A DNA stretch of 18,381 bases from the NCBI GenBank assembly GCA_002411015.1, contig DHPY01000005.1:1-18381 (forward strand). Reading direction: 5' to 3'. Origin of the DNA: Armatimonadetes bacterium UBA5352. GTDB lineage: Bacteria; Armatimonadota; Zipacnadia; Zipacnadales; UBA5352. Of this stretch, positions 1 through 6,641 are shown piece by piece. The position numbers and the translations under genes were made by a program. Position 1 is the first letter of the stretch; every line of letters starts with the position of its first letter. The notes under the pieces are model-generated. The model worked only from the letters and a program-made list of their open reading frames with translations. It did no database searches and was not told where the DNA came from.

Positions 1-28
1 TTCTGAACACAACCTTCCAGCCTGCCAA

Positions 29-93
29 AGCCTTGTGTAGGACGGGCGTCCTCGCCTGTTAGAGCCTTGTGTAGGACGGGCGTCCTCGCCTGT
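29..93 (-). repeat. Tandem pair of a 31-bp hairpin-containing intergenic repeat
   Basis: Two identical 31-base copies lie at 29-59 and 63-93, a period of 34 bases. Each contains the perfect inverted repeat AGGAC-GGGC-GTCCT. Read on the minus strand, each begins ACAGGCGAGGACGCCCGTCC, the same layout as the single copy on the plus strand at 120-142. They lie downstream of the stop of the minus-strand gene that ends at 158. I know similar short repeats from memory between genes in planctomycete- and Armatimonadota-like genomes, but I could not search here. They may be dispersed REP/MITE-like elements or part of a transcript 3' end. Confidence 0.85.
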
Positions 94-118
94 CAAATCG
101 CCCGAGCAAAGAACCATC

Positions 119-142
119 GACAGGCCGGAAAGCCTGTCCCAC
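119..142 (+). repeat. Related inverted-repeat element, opposite orientation
   Basis: A perfect 7-bp stem is visible: GACAGGC at 119-125 and GCCTGTC at 132-138, around a 6-base loop, followed by CCAC. Aligned with the minus-strand reading of the tandem pair at 29-93, the sequence ACAGGC..GA..GCC.GTCC.AC is shared, so this is a diverged copy facing the other way. It lies 16 bases beyond the stop codon of the gene ending at 158. There is no T-run after the stem in either direction, so I do not call it an intrinsic terminator. Confidence 0.75.
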
Positions 143-157
143 TAAGACACAGACCCC

Positions 158-2824
158 CTACTGATTCGCCGCCTGCATCGCCTTCTCAAGCGTCCGCCCG
201 ACCATCCCCGCCTTCGCGTACATCGGGTGCTCCGGGAACGCGCCGAAGTGCTGGTAGCGCTCGTCCATCAGCTCCATCAGCCGCAGCATCGCCTGCTCGC
301 GCCCCTCGTCATCCGGGCCCGCCACGATTAGCACCTGCCCGTCGAGCCGCACTACTGGCCGCGGCGCCTCCTCGAACACGATCAGTGGCCCGGCGACATC
401 CTGCGCCGCCTCCACCACCGGCAGGCGCGGGCCCGGCTCTACCTCCACAAGCGAACTCACCTGCACCTCCGGCTTCTCCTGTCGCCGCTGCCAATAATCG
501 AAGTAGACGCTCATGTGCTCCGCGAGGTAACGATCGCGTTCGGTCGGGTCGGCCGGGAGGACCACCGTCGAAAGCGCGTCGCCCTCAATGAACGGGAACT
601 CGGCGATCTGCCCATGCGTCGCCTCGACGACGACCGCCGGCGTCCAGGCTACGCGAAGAGTGCCCTCTCTGGGCAGAACCCCCGACCACTGCACCGCGCC
701 GTCGTGCGCTTCGAACTCCTGCTCCTCGCCGTTGAGGATGAGCGAGATTACGGTTGCGCCCTGAGGCGTGCGTGCGGCGATGGTGCCCCTGCCTTCGTAG
801 CTCTGGGGGACGCATGTCCACCGCGCCTCAAGTGAGCCCTCAGTCAGCCCATCGAGCACCATGGAGGCCGTGCCGCTGCTCCCGAGCGCCGGACCGATGT
901 GCACCGCCGCGCGCAGGATCTCGTGCTGCTTCGGCCCGAGTTCCAGCGAGATCGAGGGTTGCCCGGTCTCATCGGTCTGTACCGAGCGCTCACTGCCGTC
1001 GTATGCGCAGTAGAGGGTGGTGACAGGCTCCATCGCCGGGGCGATCTCGGTCGCGATCGTCTCCCGCGTCGGGTTGCCCGCCACGAGGAACGCGCCGGCG
1101 CCCGTGCCGTAGCGCGCGGTCCAGAGGCGCTCATCGGCTGTGAAGGCCGGATCGGCCTGCCAGCCCTCGGTGAGCAGCTCGCGCAGGACCGGCATCAGCT
1201 CCACCAGCTCCTCCACGCCCCAGAGCTGCATGTTCATCGGGAACGCGCCCCAGCGCAGGCTGGCGAGGCGGATGTAGTCGTAGAGGCCGCCGATCCCCTC
1301 GCGGATCTCCTCCGGCGCGATCTCCTCCCAGTTGAGGATCGTCTCCGGCCGCGGTGGCGTCCACCAGCTCATCGGCTTGTGCCCGAGCAGCAGCCGCATC
1401 GGCTCGATCGCCTCGGTGTTCATCCACGGCACGTACTCGTGCATCGCCACGTCGGTGCGCGTCGCGGTCTGGTAGTTCGTCGGCTTGTTCATCACCATGC
1501 CCATCGTGTGGCCGCGCACGCTCTGCTCGTGGATATGCTCTGCCAGCCGCGAGAGCGCCACCTGCGTCGAGGCGTAGACGCGCCCTTCGTCATCCCATGC
1601 CCGCGCGGGCTCACCCTCGATGCCCGCGCCATACTGTAGATCGGCGCCGTAGGCCTCGTCGAAGCCGATGGCGGCCGCGCCGAAGTCCGCCGCGATCTGC
1701 TCGATGTCGCGCGCGACCTCCTGCCCGTATTCGTTGCCCCACGGGTAGGCCATTCGGGTCTGCGCGTCGGTCTTGATCCAGCCGACCATGATGTTCGTGG
1801 GCTCGCCGGTGGGGCCGATGATCGCGCCGTCCGGGAACTGCTCCAGCACCGTAATGTCAGCGGCGTGGGGGAGGAGGTAGAACGCGTTGCTTGTGCGCCA
1901 CCAGCCGCGCTGGAAGCGCTCGCGCATGTCCCGGCGGTAGTCATCGAGGCTGCCCTTCACCTCGTTGCGATGCCGGTCCATGTCACCCGCGTAGCCCTTC
2001 TCCGGATCGTAGAAGCGCTCGTCCGGGTACCAGTCGCCGGGCGTCTGCGCCGGGCAGTAGGCCCACTCCCAGCCCATCCCGAAGCGCCGCGCCTCCTCCC
2101 ACTGCAGTTCGCGCGTGGGCCTGCCGGAGAAGACATAGCCGCCCCCGCCGATGAGCGACGGGCGCGTGCCCGGCGTGATGCTGAAGTACTCTGGGAAGAG
2201 CTCATACCACGCCTGCACCGCCGCGCGGTAGCCGCCAGTCCCGGCGAAGGCATACTGCACCAGCGGCAGGGTCAGTGTCTGACCCGGATCGAGCACGATC
2301 CGCGTGCGGAAGCTCAGTTCGCTGAGTGCCTCCTCCCCGGTCGCGCCCGTAGCGAATGTGGACAGCAAACATTCGGGGTCAAGCGCGAGGGCCATGCCTG
2401 CCTGCTCGCCGATCGCGGCGCTGATCGGCGCGCGCAGGGAGTCGTTGCGCGTGAACTCCGCGGGCGCCGGGTCACGCTTGACGCGCCCGTCCCACCACCC
2501 GGCGCCATCCAGCATCGCCGGGACCGAGCACGTCACGTCCAGCAAACGCTGCGCATCGCCGATGTTGCGAAAGCTCAACTCGATGTGGCGAGCGAAGACG
2601 TTCGCCTGCGGAATGACCGTGCGGGCGACTGTCAGCCCCGGCACACGCCAGGTGGCGCTCTGCTCCTCGACCGTCGGCTCGCCGAGGTCAACGGGCGTCA
2701 GTGCCGGCCCCTCAGCGATCAGGATCGTTACCGTGTCAGGACTGCCAAGGGGCTGCTCCTGCGCCCCGGCGACCGCCATCGCGAATGCCACCAACGCTGC
2801 GACTACTGCTGCTCGGGATACCAC
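158..2824 (-). CDS. Large secreted TIM-barrel glycoside-hydrolase-like protein
   Basis: An 888-residue exported protein. The first 22 residues (MVSRAAVVAALVAFAMAVAGA) form a signal peptide. Residues about 30-215 look like an all-beta N-terminal domain. Residues about 235-600 look like a (beta/alpha)8 barrel: a Trp/Tyr-rich entry (GMGWEWAYCPAQTPGDWYPD, 249-268) and an acidic strand end AAIGFDEAYG (384-393), whose Asp389/Glu390 are plausible catalytic acids. A beta-rich tail follows. The architecture resembles retaining or inverting GH-like proteins acting on glycans, but I cannot name a GH family. The start is a GTG with an ideal GGAGGT six bases upstream. It overlaps the end of the preceding gene by 22 bases. 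It is the last gene of the 9919-158 operon. Function is inferred from fold and context only. Confidence 0.85.
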   Translation of the reverse strand: MVSRAAVVAALVAFAMAVAGAQEQPLGSPDTVTILIAEGPALTPVDLGEPTVEEQSATWRVPGLTVARTVIPQANVFARHIELSFRNIGDAQRLLDVTCSVPAMLDGAGWWDGRVKRDPAPAEFTRNDSLRAPISAAIGEQAGMALALDPECLLSTFATGATGEEALSELSFRTRIVLDPGQTLTLPLVQYAFAGTGGYRAAVQAWYELFPEYFSITPGTRPSLIGGGGYVFSGRPTRELQWEEARRFGMGWEWAYCPAQTPGDWYPDERFYDPEKGYAGDMDRHRNEVKGSLDDYRRDMRERFQRGWWRTSNAFYLLPHAADITVLEQFPDGAIIGPTGEPTNIMVGWIKTDAQTRMAYPWGNEYGQEVARDIEQIAADFGAAAIGFDEAYGADLQYGAGIEGEPARAWDDEGRVYASTQVALSRLAEHIHEQSVRGHTMGMVMNKPTNYQTATRTDVAMHEYVPWMNTEAIEPMRLLLGHKPMSWWTPPRPETILNWEEIAPEEIREGIGGLYDYIRLASLRWGAFPMNMQLWGVEELVELMPVLRELLTEGWQADPAFTADERLWTARYGTGAGAFLVAGNPTRETIATEIAPAMEPVTTLYCAYDGSERSVQTDETGQPSISLELGPKQHEILRAAVHIGPALGSSGTASMVLDGLTEGSLEARWTCVPQSYEGRGTIAARTPQGATVISLILNGEEQEFEAHDGAVQWSGVLPREGTLRVAWTPAVVVEATHGQIAEFPFIEGDALSTVVLPADPTERDRYLAEHMSVYFDYWQRRQEKPEVQVSSLVEVEPGPRLPVVEAAQDVAGPLIVFEEAPRPVVRLDGQVLIVAGPDDEGREQAMLRLMELMDERYQHFGAFPEHPMYAKAGMVGRTLEKAMQAANQ

Positions 2825-3837
2825 GCCGCCACCTCCGTTCCGTCCGGCTGCGTGGCAACGACCCGGTAGCGCGCGTCGGTCGGAAGATCCGGCAGCCCAT
2901 GGCGCAATACGGTGGTCCCTCCTGCAAGCTGGCCGCTGTTCCAGAGTTCTTCGTCGGCATCGTTCAGTACGCGCACCCGCGCGATCTCCCCGCCGGTCGC
3001 CTCGATCGTGAGCTTTGTGCGCGCGAGGCCGAGGAACGCGCCGTCTATGTCCATCGAGGAGCGGTCGAAGAACCCGCCGAGGTGCATGTTGATGTTGCCC
3101 TGGTTCGGCCAGGTGCTGAATTCACGCTCGACCCACTGCCACTCATCCGGGTCCGGGCTCTGCGTCCACTCGAGCCGCACGAACTCCGGGATGAGCGGGT
3201 TGAGGCCCAGAGAGCGCAGGTAGGTGCGCTCGTCGAAGCGCTTGCCGTCCACCCACGCGTGCATCCAGATGATCATCGTGCCGCCACGCATCCGCACCCA
3301 AGCACCGGCCCGGTAGCGCGTCTCCGGCAGCACATGCGTTGTGCGCGAGACGTAGGCGTTGGTGTTCGAGGTGAACGATTCCACGCGCATGAACGCTCCG
3401 CTCCGCCCGCCCTCAGTCAGGCGCTCGAAGGAGCCCGCATCCGCGATGCTCGTGCTGGCGCCCCAGCCCTCAGGCGCGCGCGCATCACCCGCCTCGAACT
3501 CCGCGTTCTCCATCAGGTTCGCCACCGGCAGCGGCGGGTCTGCACTGATGGCGATCTGTACCTCCGCGGAGGCGGGGAGGGCCGAAAGAAGCAGCAGCAG
3601 ACCGAACGCTGCGCGAGATATCTGCCGTACGGAGGGGCCGCAGGAGCGCCGGCGACGAAGGAGACGGCGCGAGGTCGGCCCATGGCATTCTCGCAACACG
3701 CCACTGACGACCGCAGGGCCGGCCTCGTGGCAATCGCTGGCGCGATCGCCACTCGTGCGGCCCCTCCTTCGGATGGGTTCGGCCTCAGTCATACGACGCA
3801 TCCGGGCCCCTGGCGGCAATGGAACACAGCAGGTCAT
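2803..3837 (-). CDS. Secreted carbohydrate-binding-module-like protein, start uncertain
   Basis: The outer limit of the frame gives 344 residues, but the true start is probably internal. A clear signal-peptide core (AAFGLLLLLSALPASA) sits at residues about 76-91, far too deep for a start at 3837. In-frame candidates are ATG 3837, ATG 3801 (after a weak AGGGG), ATG 3792 and GTG 3699; the GTG leaves a 298-residue protein with a long Arg-rich n-region. The mature part begins with a pattern typical of CBM4/9-like jelly-roll modules: NLMENAEFEAGDARAPEGW. It then alternates strands with aromatic and Asn residues. No catalytic motif is seen. ATG 3837 would overlap the stop of cobO as TGATG. The gene lies between cobO and the large TIM-barrel gene, which suggests a binding partner or accessory for that enzyme's glycan. 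The function is inferred. Confidence 0.75.
   Translation of the reverse strand: MTCCVPLPPGARMRRMTEAEPIRRRGRTSGDRASDCHEAGPAVVSGVLRECHGPTSRRLLRRRRSCGPSVRQISRAAFGLLLLLSALPASAEVQIAISADPPLPVANLMENAEFEAGDARAPEGWGASTSIADAGSFERLTEGGRSGAFMRVESFTSNTNAYVSRTTHVLPETRYRAGAWVRMRGGTMIIWMHAWVDGKRFDERTYLRSLGLNPLIPEFVRLEWTQSPDPDEWQWVEREFSTWPNQGNINMHLGGFFDRSSMDIDGAFLGLARTKLTIEATGGEIARVRVLNDADEELWNSGQLAGGTTVLRHGLPDLPTDARYRVVATQPDGTEVAAWYPEQQ
2825..2837 (-). promoter_or_regulatory. Ribosome binding site deciding the GTG start at 2824
   Basis: On the minus strand GGAGGT is followed by six bases (GGCGGC) and then GTG at 2824-2822. This is close to the ideal anti-SD match and spacing. It lies inside the coding sequence of the upstream gene, so the last gene of the operon has its own strong initiation signal despite the 22-base overlap. 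Confidence 0.8.
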
Positions 3838-4361
3838 CAGCTCTCAATCCCTTTCCGGCAGGGGACTCCGCACTGGTAGTAGTGCTTCACCTCGCGCATC
3901 TCCGTCACGAGGTCGGCGGCCTCGATGATGCGCGGATCGGCGCGGCGGCCTGTGATCACAAGCTCCACGCACGGCGGCCTCTCCCCGATCAGCGCCAGCA
4001 GTTCCTCCACCGGGAAGAGCTCAAAGTACGTGGCGATGTTCGCCTCATCGAGGATCACGACGTCCCAGCGGCCCGAAAGCAGCTCCTCACGAGCATCCGC
4101 CAGCCCCACGTGGGCGGCCTCGATATCCTCAGGCTCCGGCTCGCGATCGATGAAGCACTCGCGGCCATAGCGCCGAACCTCGATCTCCGGGAAGCGCTCC
4201 AGAGCGCGCAACTCCGAGTACTCCATGCCCTTCACGAACTGCCCGATGAAGACCCGCAGGCCCGCGCCTGCCGCGCGGAGCGCCAGTCCGAGCGCGGCGG
4301 TCGTCTTCCCCTTGCCATCGCCCGTGTAGACCTGGACGCAGCCGCGTTGCCAATCCCTCAT
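3837..4361 (-). CDS. cobO: Corrinoid adenosyltransferase, CobO/BtuR type
   Basis: ATP:cob(I)alamin adenosyltransferase of the CobA/CobO/BtuR family, which transfers adenosyl from ATP to Co(I) corrinoids in the cytoplasm. With the start at 4361 it has 174 residues, normal for the short CobO form. A P-loop TGDGKGKTTAALGLALR begins at residue 13. WDVVILDEANIA is the Walker-B-like strand. The C-terminal tail EVKHYYQCGVPCRKGIE is the family's conserved end. ATG 4397 is an alternative start giving 12 more residues of poor similarity; it would overlap the UroD-like stop as TGATG. Neither start has a strong SD. No other B12 biosynthesis gene or cobalamin riboswitch is seen nearby. The location inside a glycan-degradation operon is unusual and suggests adenosylcorrinoid or corrinoid maintenance is needed by a neighbour. 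Confidence 0.93.
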   Translation of the reverse strand: MRDWQRGCVQVYTGDGKGKTTAALGLALRAAGAGLRVFIGQFVKGMEYSELRALERFPEIEVRRYGRECFIDREPEPEDIEAAHVGLADAREELLSGRWDVVILDEANIATYFELFPVEELLALIGERPPCVELVITGRRADPRIIEAADLVTEMREVKHYYQCGVPCRKGIES

Positions 4362-4396
4362 GGCAGTCGGTTCCCCAATCCGTCGCCCTCCGCCCA

Positions 4397-5632
4397 TCAG
4401 GCGTAGTTGTCGGTGATGTCGCGCACGATCTCGACCCATCGGCGCAGCCGCCATGGCTCGTGCCCAACGGTCTGCACGTCCTTGAGCGTAACGTCCACGT
4501 GGCAGCCCCTGCTGGCCTCCATCGCCTCCGTCACGATGCGCCGGATCAGGCCCTCATCGAAGCCGCAGCACATGACGTCGGCCGGATTCGGTCGCCACGA
4601 GAAGACGTAGTCCTCGCCGATCAACTCCGCGGATTTCGCGACATCCGCCCGCGGCACAACCGCAATGCGGCGCAGGTTCGGAAGCTGGCGGAGCATCTCC
4701 ATCTTGTTCGTCAGGTCCTCACAGCAGCCGTAGGCGACGAGGCCGAAGGGCTTGAGGATTTCCATCTGGTACTGGAACATGAACTCATCGTGCATCGCGG
4801 GCGAGATCTGCGCGAACTCCTGCGCGGCGCAGAACTGCCAGAGGTCCTTGCGCTGCACCGGGGCGGAGTTTGGCGCCGGGTCGGCAAGCTCCTTGCTGTA
4901 GGGCTGCGCCTGGTTGATGTGGCTCGTGAGCGAGAGATCGCCCGCCGCCTCCGCCTCCTCATGCACGCGCAGGATGCCGTTCCGCATGTGCGCGAGCAGC
5001 CGGTGCAGCCACTGCGGGTTGTCGCTCATGTCCCACATGATCTGCTCGAGGCCGCGGATGTAGGCGATGTCGGTCGAGATATCGCCGGTGAAGCCCCAGT
5101 AGGCGGGGGTGCGGTCCACGTTGACGGTGAGGATATCGCCGACAGCCTCCTGCAGCCGCTCCACGTTGCGCGCGGTGCTCTCCTCGTCTATCACGTGGTG
5201 CGGCTCAGCGAGCTTCTCGATGTCCTCGAGCTTCCTCACCGGAGGATCATAAAGCCATGAGCCGCCCGGGATCGGGCTGGGGATGCGGTTGTAGGGCACC
5301 CCCCAGCGCCCATGCGCCGGCAGCACTCGCGTGGCAGGCTGCGTGATCCACGGCTCGATCACGTAGTCGTCGCCCACCTCGTCCTGCACGATGTGCTGGC
5401 GCAGGAAGCGCTCGTGCGTCCTCCAGAGCGGATGGGTGCACTGGAGCCGGGATTCGGGATGCTCGTTCCACGCGGCGAACCAGCGCATGTAGACGAGTGG
5501 CCGCGTGCGCTCGAGCGAGTTGTGCCTGCGCCAGAGATCGCGGCGCTCGTCCATGATCGGTTGCGCGGCGATCTCCGCGTAGCGCTCTGCCAGCCCTCGG
5601 ATGATCTCGATGTCGCGACGATCCTCAGCCAT
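4397..5632 (-). CDS. Uroporphyrinogen decarboxylase-superfamily (MtaA/CmuA-like) protein
   Basis: A cytosolic protein of 411 residues from ATG 5632, which is preceded by GGAGAGGA and sits one base after the upstream stop (TGAGATG). The overall pattern is that of the URO-D superfamily (PF01208-like), whose members include haem-pathway HemE and the zinc methyltransferases MtaA/MtbA/CmuA that act on corrinoid proteins. It is longer than HemE. It lacks the HemE N-terminal RPVWMMRQAGR signature, so it is not a haem enzyme. Possible zinc ligands are Cys303-Cys304 (VAYGCCEDL, where methyltransferases have HxC), Cys355-Cys356 and Cys377-His378 (SRGCHVDVTLKD). The Trp/Tyr-rich segment DRTPAYWGFTGD and the C-terminal PWRLRRWVEIVRD match UroD-like relatives that are numerous in Armatimonadota and Lentisphaerae. 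The substrate is unknown. Adjacency to cobO is consistent with corrinoid chemistry, which is an inference. Confidence 0.85.
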   Translation of the reverse strand: MAEDRRDIEIIRGLAERYAEIAAQPIMDERRDLWRRHNSLERTRPLVYMRWFAAWNEHPESRLQCTHPLWRTHERFLRQHIVQDEVGDDYVIEPWITQPATRVLPAHGRWGVPYNRIPSPIPGGSWLYDPPVRKLEDIEKLAEPHHVIDEESTARNVERLQEAVGDILTVNVDRTPAYWGFTGDISTDIAYIRGLEQIMWDMSDNPQWLHRLLAHMRNGILRVHEEAEAAGDLSLTSHINQAQPYSKELADPAPNSAPVQRKDLWQFCAAQEFAQISPAMHDEFMFQYQMEILKPFGLVAYGCCEDLTNKMEMLRQLPNLRRIAVVPRADVAKSAELIGEDYVFSWRPNPADVMCCGFDEGLIRRIVTEAMEASRGCHVDVTLKDVQTVGHEPWRLRRWVEIVRDITDNYA

Positions 5633-5633
5633 C

Positions 5634-6641
5634 TCAGTTCCTCTCCACATACTCGATCGTGGGATAGCCGTCGAAATCCAGCACAAAGGTGCCGCTATCG
5701 CCGGGATACTCGAACGTGCCGCCGCGCTCGAAGTCATTCTCCTGCTCAGTGCGCTTCGCGAGGCGGCCGTTTGGCAGGAGGTAGTCGTCGGCGTACTTCA
5801 TGACGACGAGGTCCCGCCTCCCGACGGGATGACCGATGGTTGTCACCGCGTAGCCATCAACGTCGATCGGCGTGAGGAAGTGCCCGTCCACGTGCATCCC
5901 GGTGGCGGTCATACGCGCGAACTGCTCGATCTTCGGCACCACCGGGCAGGATGCGTCCTCCGTGCCATGGACGATCACGATCTGCAGCCCCGCGTTCGCC
6001 TCCGCGAGCAGCCGGCAGTGCTCGGGGTCGCCGAAGTCGCGGATGCGCTGCATGTCCGCAGTCATGTAGTAGGGGCTCTGCGGATCGCGGGAGTAGCCCG
6101 CATTGATATGCGTGCCCTCGCCAGTGCCGTGGGCGAACGCCTCGGTCAGCCCGGGCATCCCGCAGATGTCCACGCCACATGCGAAGGTGTGCGGTGCGAG
6201 CTTGCAGACCATCTGCGTGACGTTCCCGCCGCCCGAGCCGCCCATGGAGTAGACGCGGTGCTCGTTGAGGCTCAGGCCGGCATCGAGAAGCTGCCTCCGC
6301 ACATGGTAGAGCGCGCCGATGCAGTCCATCGCCTGGAGGTAGCCGAAGTCGTAGGGATGCACGCGCCCGTGATCCTGGTGGCCGATCGGGCCGCTCTGGA
6401 GGTAGTTGACGCTGACCGTCACCACGTCATAGCGGTCGGCGAAGGTGCGGCACCAGCCGCGATAGATCGGCTGGTCGTAGATCCCGCCCCAGTTGTGCAG
6501 GCAGAGCATCAGCCCGGTGCCCTCACCGATCCCGGCCACCGGCTCGTCCACCCACATCTTCACCGCGCGCTCGCCCGGCTCGAACGACCACTCCTGCGCC
6601 GCGAACTCCTGGTCCTGCACCAGCACGCGATCGTCGCTCAT
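5634..6641 (-). CDS. Alpha/beta-hydrolase-fold protein (esterase/peptidase-like)
   Basis: A 335-residue protein without a signal peptide. The nucleophile elbow is GGSGG at residues 134-138 (Ser136 within MGGSGGGN). The likely acid is Asp229 in VIVHGTEDASCP. The likely base is His254 (VDGHFLTP) or His271 (TIGHPVGRRD). The oxyanion strand is LCLHNWGG at about 46-53. The order strand, HNWGG, GxSxG, D, H is that of a serine alpha/beta hydrolase. Specific resemblance to DUF2920-type proteins is only a memory-based impression. The ATG overlaps the stop of the GH42-like gene by four bases (ATGA), so it is translationally coupled. In this context a carbohydrate esterase that removes acyl groups from a glycan fragment is reasonable, but no substrate can be read from the sequence. 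Confidence 0.85.
   Translation of the reverse strand: MSDDRVLVQDQEFAAQEWSFEPGERAVKMWVDEPVAGIGEGTGLMLCLHNWGGIYDQPIYRGWCRTFADRYDVVTVSVNYLQSGPIGHQDHGRVHPYDFGYLQAMDCIGALYHVRRQLLDAGLSLNEHRVYSMGGSGGGNVTQMVCKLAPHTFACGVDICGMPGLTEAFAHGTGEGTHINAGYSRDPQSPYYMTADMQRIRDFGDPEHCRLLAEANAGLQIVIVHGTEDASCPVVPKIEQFARMTATGMHVDGHFLTPIDVDGYAVTTIGHPVGRRDLVVMKYADDYLLPNGRLAKRTEQENDFERGGTFEYPGDSGTFVLDFDGYPTIEYVERN

Noticed and set aside
67..591. Plus-strand ORF including the hairpin repeats (RQAGKPVPL-type product)
   Set aside because: It runs through the repeats and opposite to the confirmed minus-strand gene. Its composition is Pro/Ala/Arg/Ser-rich, typical of an antisense shadow in GC-rich DNA.
1865..2869. 334-residue plus-strand ORF opposite the 888-residue protein
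   Set aside because: Antisense shadow with biased composition; the minus-strand gene has a signal peptide and ideal SD.
3837..4454. Cobalamin riboswitch associated with cobO
   Set aside because: The gene is internal to the operon and no B12-box-like sequence was seen before it or before the operon's first gene at 9919.
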